This document shows, in pieces, positions 35,480 through 45,978 of a stretch of 64,000 nt of DNA. The position numbers and the translations under genes were made by a program. Numbering within the stretch: the first letter of the stretch is position 1; the number at the start of each line of letters is the position of its first letter. This DNA comes from Saururus chinensis (Eukaryota; Streptophyta; Magnoliopsida; Piperales; Saururaceae): contig CP141143.1 in assembly GCA_035235625.1 (NCBI GenBank), positions 39,541,178-39,605,177 of the forward strand, written 5' to 3'. The notes under the pieces were generated by a model. The model ran no database searches. It was not told the origin of the DNA and saw only the letters and a list, made by a program, of their open reading frames with translations.

Positions 35480-36782
35480 CTAATCGCCTTGTCTGCAAGG
35501 CGACCATGCTGGATAACGAGCCAAGAAATCATCCTCAAGTATCCACGTCGCATCCTCCAAAGGCTGACCTTGCCAAGAAACCAAAACTTCAGTAACAATG
35601 CGACCCGAACGACGAACCCCCCTCTTCTCAAGCACAGACGCTGGAGCTGGAGCTGGAGGCAGAACAGGGCCCATCGGAGGCAGAGGTGACGCATCCACTG
35701 CCAAGGTGTAGTCACCAACAAACCTGCGAAGACGAGACACATGGAACACAGGATGGACCAAGGAATTAGGTGGCAAGGAAAGGCGGTAAGCAACCGGACC
35801 AACGCGAGCCTCCATTGGATATGGACCATGAAACCTAGGAGCGAGCTTGGAGTGCTCGGGCTGAAACAAGGAAGTTTGGCGCTGTGGTAAGACAGAGACA
35901 TAAACCAAGTCACCAACTTGGAACTCCCGATCAGTCCGGCGGCCATCATAGAGTTGTTTCATCAGGTTCTGAGCCTCTGCCAGATTCACCTTTAATTGCC
36001 GCAAGACCTCATCGCGGGTTTGTAGCATATAATCCACCTCTGCCACCTTAGAACGATGAGGAACATATGACAAAATAGTAGGAGGAGGGCGACCATACAA
36101 CACTTCAAAAGGAGTGAAGCCTGCACGCGTGTGATAGGTAGTATTATAGGACCACTCTGCCCAAGGAAGAAGCTGCAGCCAACGGCGAGGCTGCATCATT
36201 GTGAAGCATCGCAGGTATTGCTCCAAACACCGATTAATGACTTCCGTCTGTCCATCTGTCCGAGGAAGATAAGCAGTGCTCATGCGAAGGGACGTACCCT
36301 GTAAGGCAAAGAACTCCTGCCAAAACTGAGAAAGAAAGATACGATCACGATCAGACACAATGGTACGAGGCATACCATGAAGCTTTGCCACCTCTCGAAC
36401 ATACAGGTCCGCCACCATTTTAGCAGTGAAGGGGTGACCGAGCACACAGAAGTGAGCATACTTAGACAGACGGTCAACCACCACCATGATCACCGATTTA
36501 CCTTGCACCAGTGGCAAGGCCTCCACAAAGTCCATCGATACATCCTCCCATACTTGGTCTGGAAAATGGGTAGGGGTTGGAGCAACCCAGCTGGAGAAGT
36601 GGTAGCAGCCTTGGCGCGCTGACAAACATCACAAGTGGCCACATACTCATGCACAGCCCGACAAACTCCCAATCATAAGAAACTCTAGCTGACCTGCTTA
36701 TAAGTGCGAAAAACCCCCTCATGACCAGCAACTGGAGAATCATGGAAATGAGATATAATGCGACGACGAAGATCAGAGACAT
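35480..36782 (-). pseudogene. Chromovirus integrase with C-terminal chromodomain-like tail
   Basis: The zinc-binding part ([16 protein letters not shown]) lies in a different frame around 36630. The core runs from 36625 to 35480 as a 381-residue frame. DDE positions are visible: Asp in VSMDFVEAL, Asp in IVSDRDRIFL and Glu in INRCLEQYL. A C-terminal stretch VLVSWQGQPLEDATWILEDD resembles the chromodomain that directs integration in chromoviruses. One frameshift splits it from the zinc finger. Confidence 0.9.
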
Positions 36783-37400
36783 CAGGAACCCACAAGCGAT
36801 CCTTCCAGAACAATAGATAACGGACGGCCTGTCGGGTCCTGCTGAAGGGCAGTGATCAAAGCCTGCGTCGAAGTATCCAAGTAGTAGGCATGCTTTAACT
36901 CATCAATAAAGGGACATGAGAGCGTGGAGAAGGCAAGGCATGACCCCGGGGCCGGTATACGAGAGAGAGCGTCAGCCACTATGTTCTCTGAACCCTTCTT
37001 ATAAACAACTTCATAATCATAACCCAAAAGTTTACTAACCCAACGCTGCTGAGATGGAGTGGACACCAGCTGTTCGAGGAAATACTTCAATGGCTGATGG
37101 TAGGTGCAAATCAGGAACAGTTGACCCAAGAGGTACGGTCGCCATTTGGAGATGGCATGGATGATAGCCAGCATTTCCTTCTCATAGATGGACAGTGACA
37201 AGGAGCGGCCCGCCAGAGCCTTGCTGAAATAGGCGATGGGACGCTCATCCTGTAACAAAACTGCCCCTAAGCCAGTGTCTGAAGCATCCGTCTCTACCAC
37301 AAACGGGCCGCTGAAATCAGGTAGAATCAAGACGGGGGCGGAGGCCATGGCATGCTTCAGCCCGTCAAAGGCCTCCTGGGCATCCGGAGTCCAAGCAAAA
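36782..37400 (-). pseudogene. Chromovirus RNase H region
   Basis: The frame 37348-36782 shows VVETDASDTGLGAVLLQD (first catalytic Asp), RPIAYFSKAL, YEKEMLAIIHAISKWRPYL and the connection VYKKGSENIVADALSR. A stop separates it from the RT frame. Confidence 0.9.
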
Positions 37401-37405
37401 GCACC

Positions 37406-38179
37406 TCATTTGAGCAGCGCTATCAGAGGACAAGCCAATTCCGCATAGCGACTAATGAAGCGCTGATAGTACCCGGTGAGGCCTAGAAATCCACGGAGCA
37501 CCCGAACACACGTGGGAATAGGCCAAGACAGCATGGCGGCAACCTTGGCTGGGTCGGTGGCAACACCATTCCCCGATATAATGTGGCCTAAATACTCCAC
37601 CTGCTGACTGCCAAAGGAGCATTTTGAACATTTAAGACATAAAGAATTGGCACGCAGAATAGAGAAAACCGACCTGAGGTGTGTCAAGTGCTCGGCCCAC
37701 AATCTGCTATATACCAGAATATCATCAAAGCAAAAAAAGATATAACGGCACAGGAAGGGACGAAAGAGGTCGTTCATGAGGCACTGGAATGTGGATGGGG
37801 CATTAGTCAACCCAAACGGCATAACCAGGAACTCGAAGTGGCCGTCGTGAGTCCGGAAGGCTGTCTTGTGCACATCGGCGATATTCATGCGGATCTGATG
37901 ATAGCCCGAACGCAGGTCGAGCTTACTAAACACCGTAGCACCGGTCAGCTCATCGAGTAACTCCTCAATCACTGGAATCGGGTACTTATCTTTCACAGTA
38001 ACAGCATTGAGGGCGCGGTAGTCCACACAAAAGCGCCAAGTACCGTCCTTCTTATGCACTAGCAACACCGGCGACGAATAGGAACTCGTACTGGGCCAAA
38101 TAATTCCGGCCTGAAGCATATCGGCCACAAGACGCTCGATCTCTGCCTTCTGAATATGTGGATAGTGATAGGGACGCAC
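37406..38179 (-). pseudogene. Chromovirus reverse transcriptase
   Basis: 257-residue frame with the RT blocks in order: [61 protein letters not shown] (catalytic Asp-Asp) and [13 protein letters not shown]. The usual residue before the Asp pair is Val or Ile; here it is Phe. Confidence 0.93.
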
Positions 38180-38760
38180 ATTGGTTGGGGTGGCACCAGG
38201 GGTAATCGAAATCTAATGGTCATGGGAGCGGCGAGGCGATAGTCCCTGTGGCTCAGCGAATAAGTCTTGGTAATCTATCAAAAGCTCCTGGAGGTCGGTC
38301 TGCATGATATCTTGAGACACCTCAATGACTGCCCGCTGCTAGAAAAGGAGCCCTTGAGAGGCGTACCGGAACAAGGAGGTCGAAGGATGGGCGGAGAGGA
38401 GGGTGCCCGGCCTCAAACCTTCCAACCGGATGCGCTGTCCCTAGAGCTCAAAGTCCATCCACATCTCCCAAAAATCCAAACAACATCGCCAAGCTCCTAG
38501 AGCCACTGCACACCTAACACAACGTCCGCCCCTTTGGTCGGCAACAGGAAGAGATCAGTGACAAATGCATGGCCCTGTATAGACAAAGTAACCTGCGCAC
38601 ACACCCCATTGCTCCGGAGGTGCTTGCCATCTCCAATCAATACGTCAAAGGGTTTGGAGTCTGATACGAAACACCCAAGTCGGTTGGCCTGTCATTAATA
38701 AAATTGTGAGTAGAACCACTATCGATCAAAATAGCTACCTATTGGCGCTTGAGGAACCCT
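38180..38760 (-). pseudogene. Chromovirus protease and linker, stop-riddled
   Basis: The protease motif ILIDSGSTHNFI follows a stop after the gag frame. Several stops downstream interrupt the stretch leading to RT. Confidence 0.8.
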
Positions 38761-39985
38761 TGAACGCGCATTGTGCGAGGCATAAAGGCCCCAGAGAATG
38801 CATGCACAGATATCTCTGGTAAGAGCTCATCACCGGCGGACAGTGCAGAGCCATCAGAACCCTCGTTGCCTTTGTCAATTTCTTCCACCAGAAGGCTGCC
38901 CTTAACAGAGCAGCAATGCCCGGGCACGAATTTCTCGTCACATTTGAAACATAGTCCCTTCGAGCATCGTTCCTCCATTTGAGCCGGAGTGAGACATCGC
39001 ACGATAGGACCAGCAGGAGAGGGTAGCTGGTTGGGCTGGCCAAGGGCAGCACTGCTGGGAAGCGAATCACAGGATTCGCGCTAGGAACAGAACGTCCCAA
39101 TGGTCCAAGCCGCCCCCCTCTGCGTTGTCTGGTCAGTTTCTCCTCTTCGATGCAAGTGTGGCGCACCACGTCCCGCATGTTGGCACATGGAAAGTGCCGC
39201 ATCTCTTCTAAAATTTTGGGCTTGAGGCCGCATTTGAAGGTACCCACCAAGGCGGCCACCGGCCAGTCAGGCAGCCGATTGGCCACCTTCATGAATTCAA
39301 TGTAGTATGCACAGACGGTGGTAGTCTGGCGCAGGGATGACAGCATCTCATTAAAATCCTGGAACTCATTAGGCCCAAACTGAACACAGAGTTCATCGAA
39401 AAAGGCCGCCCATGTCGGGTAGCGCACCTCTTTCTCAAAACTCTGGAACCACACAGATGTGTCGCCATCAAGGTGGAAGGCTGCGATGCGCAAGCGCTCT
39501 GCCTCTGAATTAGTGCCTTGGTAGGCGAAACATTTTTCAGCCTTATACAACCATTCCACCGGATCATCATCCCCGTTGTAGGGAGGGAACTATAGGCAAG
39601 CCAGACGAGGTTTTGCGCCCGCTCGTTGGACCCCACTATGCCCAGGGAACTCGTCCCAATCCTCTTCAGCGTCCTGGAAGTGGTTATGATGGGGCGGTAT
39701 CATAGGTGCATTTTCACGAACACCTGGTGTGCCTCGCATGTCCCAGGTCTGGCGTCTCCCTCCTAATGTTGTCTGACCAGCGCCATAGCATGCAGGATAG
39801 GGTAGTCCTCCTCTGTTGACTCCGGTCGGCACTAGGGTGGTGGGTAGGGTCGGTTCCGGGGGCTGCGAGGGCTCACCCTTCTCCGGAGTAACAGCAGTCG
39901 GTGCAGGTAGCACAGGCATGACACATGCTGCCAGGGCGTCTTGTTGCACCTTCACTCTGGAGAGGTCGACAACAAGGGTTTGCAC
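38735..39985 (-). pseudogene. Chromovirus gag
   Basis: An N-terminal frame (39985-39590), with a Pro-rich middle, ends in a stop. A second frame (39559-38735) carries the capsid-like stretch WLYKAEKCFAYQGT and RIAAFHLDGDTSVWFQSF. A frame change near 39000 separates the zinc knuckle CFKCDEKFVPGHCC, which is read in the third frame. Confidence 0.88.
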
Positions 39986-40147
39986 CGTTGTGAGGATCTC
40001 GGAAATCTTGGCATCGCTGCCAATGGAATTGGCCTACGGACTGTCTGTTGAAGATGGCGCTAGTACCTCCTTCTCAGAAGGTCCCTCCTGCACAACAGCC
40101 TATTTGCCACAAGCTATGGCCGGGGATCGCACAAGCTCCGATACCAA

Positions 40148-40466
40148 TGATGTGCCCAATGCAGGCACAATCGGTACCCAGGAGAATTGCATAGGGAAAT
40201 GGGAGAATTATTGAAGATAGGGGAGAAGTCTGAGAATCACCAAATTGCATAACTAGAAAACAAGAGTCAAGGTCGGCCCTTATGGGAGACGAACCCCCTA
40301 GTGAACCGGACTAGCTAAACCAAACCAGCCCGGTTCATACAATATAATCTAATTAGCGGTTCGGCTAATCCAAGCCCTAACTGAACCAATAAGTAAAAGA
40401 CTACAATCACAACTAAATAGTCAAGGCAATAAAAGGAGTCTGTATCGTGCGCAATCGTGCACAACA
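40148..40466 (-). repeat. 5' LTR of the chromovirus, with adjacent PBS
   Basis: 319 bp with intact TG...CA ends on the minus strand. It is followed (minus direction) by the Met tRNA primer site at 40147-40135. Confidence 0.93.
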
Positions 40467-40471
40467 CCATC

Positions 40472-41519
40472 ACATATGTGAATGCTAAGAAAAGCTTTGT
40501 CCTTGTGACATTTGCCATGATGCAAGAAAATAAACTACAAAATAAGTCAAAATCACAGAGTAAATAAAAACGATATGGCCAAAAACTACTAAATATATTA
40601 AGGATATGACTCACTTATTATAAAACACAAAATCACTCAAGTATGTTTTTATGATAAAACAATCATAATAATTGCATACAACTAGCTCTCAAACAATGAG
40701 CATGTGAATTACCCACACTACCCTTAACCCCTCAAGGTAAGTTTATTCAACATGTAATTAATTAAGCAAACATGATATGCTACCCTCTAAGCATATAAAT
40801 GAGTAATAATTGCACTTTTCTGTCCAAACCAAAAATGGTACAAAATTACCAAATTAGCCATAGTGCTAGTTTGGTCCTTTCACCCTTCAATCATACCACA
40901 TACAATCTATTATAAATCACCCAATCAGTAATCACACATGCATAAAAGATGATAAATAAAAATCTAGACAGAATATAAACCCTCACATAAAATAACTTAA
41001 AGAATTGACCAAACTGCCCTTAGGGCTACTTTGGTCAATTCTCACCCAAATCTAATCTAATCAATCAATTACACACCCAATATGAAATCAACTAATCAAT
41101 ATAGATTAGAAATAAATCTAGGCATGTAGAGTGAGAAGGAATTTTTAATTTGAACAAAAAACAAGTGGTAAATTTACAAAATTGCCCCTATGGTGTGTCA
41201 ATGCCCAATTGGATGATCAAATAAAATTCTAACAAAGTATAAATACAAATCAGCACATATAACATTTAATTTTAATATAATAACAAAATCCCCATCATGG
41301 ATCAATAATAGATATACTAATTTAGGGTTTTCCCCAAATTCTACACAATCAAACCCTAGAACAGATCAAGACTTGTAATCTCTCAAATCAGCAATCTAGA
41401 CCCTAAATACGGGCATTGACATGCATATGGAAATCAATCAACATAAGCAATAAACATGATCAAAAGGCTATGAACCAAATTAAATTGAATCAATGAATGA
41501 TGCAAACTTACCTTTCGGG
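40472..41519. other. Intergenic/repeat DNA, no gene
   Basis: AT-rich. It includes repeated phrases of the type 'ttaccaaattagcc' and 'gaccaaactgccc' (40840-41030). Probably degenerate LTR sequence. No supported gene. Confidence 0.4.
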
Positions 41520-42300
41520 ATGATTTCCCTGAGACACCCAGATCCTTCATGCTGACACCCAATGTATTGATTGAATAAAAATTCAATTCAATGAAGAGAG
41601 GAGTACTTTGTTTATGCGTAGAACCTTCACAAATCTTGTGCAATGGAGTGTACATCTCCCTTTATGGAGGGCTATAGTCCTTCTCTTGAATCCTCTTGTG
41701 GATCTTGATGATGAGACTCCCAAAGCTAGCAACCTGTAATGAGAGATGACAAGGGAGAGGAGGATGGGGGTGGCCAACCCTCTTTCTCTCTTCTCCTTGT
41801 GCGACACGCTAGAGAGAGACCGAGGAGAGGAGGGGACATGATGGGAGAGAGGGGGAGAGGAGGGTATGTGCTTAGGGCCCTCTCCTTTCTTTTCTTTTTA
41901 TGCATCTTTCTCTCTAAATGGGCTTATGTGAATGGGCCTCCAATATGAGGTCTACTGGATTAACCTAGAGGGTTTGACACAATGGGAGTGAGCTCTATTT
42001 CTCATAGCCCACGAAGGCTTAAAACCCACCTTGCACGCGACCATACTCGTCACAAGGTTGACCCCTCACTAACCACGAATCCAACCATGAATACTTATTC
42101 TAAAGCTAGGCTCCACAAAGTGAATAGGTGCTTTCTAGTCATATGCCTAGTGTGACCCATGTGAATATGTGTCATGATGGTTCTTGTTGGGATCACCCCC
42201 ACTATCCTTGGACCCCTAGCCCATACTAGCTTACCCGAACTGCAAATAAGGGTGGACCATATGAGCCTGAGCCAATACCATGGTCAACATGAATTGGATT
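41520..42300 (-). mobile_element. LTR-like block, family G3 copy 2
   Basis: Inverted counterpart of 30845-31660. The purine-rich stretch 41745-41880 mirrors the CT-rich stretch of copy 1. Confidence 0.6.
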
Positions 42301-42699
42301 CTGCACCGCCTTCATTGGACAATCGGATGTGTTGTGACCTAAAACTATCATAGTTGATTGTCATGTGGCTTGGGATACATGAAATTAGGCCCAACTTCAA
42401 TATGAACAAAGGAGAATGCTAACCATGATATATAAAAAATTTGGCTATCATTGTGCAAACGAGCTCCAAGGGTGTTGCAGAATAACCCAAAACTATCTTT
42501 AGACTAGCATTGGTGAGGAAGGTCTGAAAATCTAACCGAGATGCAAGTATACTTGGTTATCTCTCTTATTGGTTTGAAATCAATCATCCAATAGCATGAC
42601 TCACCAACCAAATAGTGTTGAGGGCGGATCCACAATCTTGATCATTCTTGAATTTGAAGAAAAAACCTCAAAGAGGGATCCCATTTTTCTAGGAGTAGT

Positions 42700-44900
42700 T
42701 GTAATGACCACGAATTTTCAATATGATTTTACCATCTAATAAATTTAATCTTTGAGTTTTACATAATATTAAATTATTTAGAGGTGGTTATTCAGTTAGC
42801 ATTCTTAAGGTTGTGATAAAGCTAAAAAAAATGAGTGTAACGAGTTTTCAATCGCTCAAATCGGACATTGGGGTTAAAAGTTATGATCTCAAGAAGCATG
42901 TCATATACGTAAGACCCATTTGAAAAATACATGACAACTTAGCTTGAGGGGTATAGTTTTGTAGGGCTCATAAATATGAGTTTAACAATATCTAGAACGC
43001 ATGAATCCGAGTCTAGGGTAGAAAGTTACGGGTATTTGAAGATAAAAATGATTTAAAAAAATAATGGCGAGCATGCAATGCACTGCGGTCCCATGCATCG
43101 CGGGGCAAACCTAGGCACTGCAGAGCACATGGGCTTCACTGCACCATGCACGCCCACAGTTTCACATATGCACTACGAAATATGGTGGTGTGGTGCCATT
43201 GTTTTGGTGCTTTGCGGCCTATAAAAGGGGGTTCATGGTTTTTTTGCTTATCCATACTTTATTTCCTCTTTTTCTGGTCATTCTAAGTCAAATTTAGTCC
43301 ATTCAAAAGGCGTTCTTAACTAAATTTAGGGCGTTTTATGTAGTAGAGGTTATTTTTTAAGATTTTATTACTTTAAAGTAAAGAAACTTTATGAGAGATC
43401 CCTTGACCCTATATTCAAACTTCTTTTACCAAATTTTGTGTCATTTTAAGTCTAAATTGAGTCGTTTAATAGGTGTTCTTACCAAAATTGAGTGTGTTGA
43501 ACAATGTGACAAGATTATTTTTCTGTTTAGAGAGCTCTAAAGCTTAGAAAATGGATGTCAAAGTTCATAGAGTCTGATTTGTCATCTTCAAACTCATGCA
43601 GAGAGTGAGGTAGGGGTTTTTCCCTATCTTATGGCATAAATATTTACTTTGGTTGTCTTTTGAACTTAATATACGTATGACTCTAGCATGCTAAGTGTTA
43701 GAGTTAGTTTCAAGTTATGTCTTATAATTTTTGCACATATATGATTTATCAAATAATTACGAGTTGGAGTAGGATATAAATTATATACTATATGTTTTAT
43801 CATATGATTTATATACTGTGATTTTATTACTACCTCGTATATTTATTTTATCAAATAGTTTATCCTTTGAATTTAATTATGATTTCTATATATAGTAGCG
43901 TGTAAGATAGAGAGAATCTAGCTTTTCCACTATTTTGATTAAGAATGACTAAAGTAGGTTTGAAAAATATTTTTAGAAAATGATTCCTTGAAGAAGGATG
44001 ACTCTCAAAATTATTTTTGAAAATACGTACAAGCATGATGATCAAGTTACTGAAATGGGATGAAGAAATGACAATTGTCTTGTAGGACGAGCAACTAATC
44101 CTATATTTGTAGTCATTATTGGTGACGCTTCTATGGCTTGTAGAGGCGAAGCTAGAGTTTTTGAAAAGATAAACATTGGGATGTGATATTTTGAAAGAAA
44201 AATAGTCCTTTATGAGTCTAGGAACTTATGATTGATTTGTTTGTCCATTGTTGTTATTAGGAGCCCCCATAGATTTCCATGGAATAGATGAAGGCATAGT
44301 CATAATCTAGTTTGGAATCGGATGCACAATACACACTATAGCCTGGTTAGCCCCTAACAAAGGGCGGGATCCATTAAGAAGACTATGTGCGTTAGGGTAG
44401 ACAGTATCATAAGAAGACTCTCTACTCTCTTGATCATTGTGTCCCATGTGCAAGGGTGACTCTTTTCTCTACAAGTACGAAATATTTTTTGCAATCATTT
44501 GTGGAGGAGTAAGAGGCTGTTGCTTTGTACCTATAGTAAAATTCATAGGATGGTATAAGTGTCTATGACACTTGTTGTAAGTTGTGAGAACTTGTAAACC
44601 CTAGAAGATTCTTCGATATGTAAGAAGAAACTCTAGGAGTGGTTTTGGGTGAGAGGCATATCTTGTTTTTACGAAAAGTTATTATTTATATTATGTATTT
44701 TTAAAACTGTCATATGTTACTTTATGTATGGTAGTATAAATTCCCCTACTAAGTATTTTAAAATACTCACCATCTCTTAGACATTATAAGACATGGCGAA
44801 GCTTAATGTGCAGGTAGAAGGGCCTACTTGGGAGTTTTTAAGATAATTTCAAATATTTTCAACCACACTTAAATCATAGTAAGAAGTTTTATTTTTTTAG
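42700..44900 (+). mobile_element. Gypsy-type LTR, family G1 copy 2
   Basis: Starts TGTAATGACCACGAATTTTC and shares ordered landmarks with 10171-11660. It differs in the middle: copy 1 has a 146-bp tandem duplication, while here 43060-43190 has a CA-rich gcatg...gcaccatgcacgccc stretch. A second cttttt(a)ccaaattttg...aagtctaaattgag block at 43430-43470 repeats 43270-43310. End approximate. Confidence 0.5.
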
Positions 44901-45978
44901 CTTGTGTTTGTACACAGATAGTATATTCTTAAAAAAAATACAATTTTATAACATGTTTATGGTTCGAAAAAACTCCGAACATTTTTATTAAAAAATTTGT
45001 ATGGTATAGCGAATTAATGTGTGTGCCCCCATCTTGATGCCTCTCTTTCAAGAATGCTGCGTGGAATGGAGATTTATGTGTTGGAAAAAATTCCGCAATA
45101 GTGGGGAATGCGATTTGGGGAGGAAGAGGAAAAAAATAAGTTATTCCACAATGACCCTTTCTCTCTCACACACTCACACTCTCCACGTGTGACCAACCTC
45201 TTCCATGCGGGAAGAATGAGCTGTGCTCTCCCCAATCTCTCGTCTACGATCCCGTGATGACCTAGCACAACACAACTAGCAGATGCTCCAACTTCTCATT
45301 CAAAGAAGAAAAACGACTCTACATCTTAGATGTGAGTCTTGCCTACATGAGCATCACATCGTTCTCCGATTGCTCCACCCTCGCGCTCACACCCGACAGA
45401 GCTGATACCGATATGATAGGCATGTGTTTCTTTACTCTGCCAATCTTCACTGATTTAAAGAAAACCAAATGAGATAAACAACAAAAGAGAAATATGAAGA
45501 TGGTGGAATCATGTAGGAATACCTTTCTAGCGCAATATACTTTTCACCATATGCTTACAGACTCCCTTCCAATTCAGATGAAAAGACAACCCTCTATAAT
45601 CATGTACATAACTGACAAAAGTAAGCAACTGGTACAGACTACAAACCATGCAACTGATTCACTCCCTCCACCGTCTCTTTAGAGACTTATTCCAAAAGCC
45701 AACTACTTGCTGACATACCAAATATAGACCATTGCCAAGGGGCTAATCAGGTTACGTAGAGGGCTCATCTAGGTAAATTGTGGGGGAACAGTGCCACTGG
45801 AGCCTACCCATCTATGGCTTCTAGCACAATCACTTTTCGCCCTGCGGGCTGGTCAAGGGCATAGCTATAGTCGTGATTGGAACAATACAGTAATAGTTCC
45901 ACTATGTACAATCTTTCACAACAAAGAGATTTATTGTCATAATGCCAATTTTAGCATCCTTCCAATGAATTGAACTGA
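44901..45978. other. Intergenic, 3' side of the GH127 gene
   Basis: No gene recognised. The minus-strand 3' UTR of the GH127 gene should occupy the part just below 45979. Confidence 0.45.

Larger units (their letters stand above)
35135..40466 (-). mobile_element. Structurally complete Ty3/gypsy chromovirus, mutated
   Basis: A 5.33-kb element on the minus strand flanked by a perfect 5-bp duplication CCATC (35130-35134 and 40467-40471). The LTRs are 35135-35463 (3') and 40148-40466 (5'), alike apart from about twenty substitutions and two small indels. The primer site TTGGTATCGGAGC (40147-40135) is complementary to initiator Met tRNA. The order gag, protease, RT, RNase H, integrase and a chromodomain-like C-terminus is typical of chromoviruses. 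Stops and frame changes in gag, protease-RT and at the RNase H junction make it non-autonomous. Confidence 0.95.

Noticed and set aside
35302..35949. 215-residue minus-strand frame overlapping the integrase
   Set aside because: Out-of-frame shadow of the integrase/chromodomain frame and LTR.
45494..45682. 62-residue + strand frame downstream of GH127
   Set aside because: No domain, no splice partners, ordinary intergenic composition.
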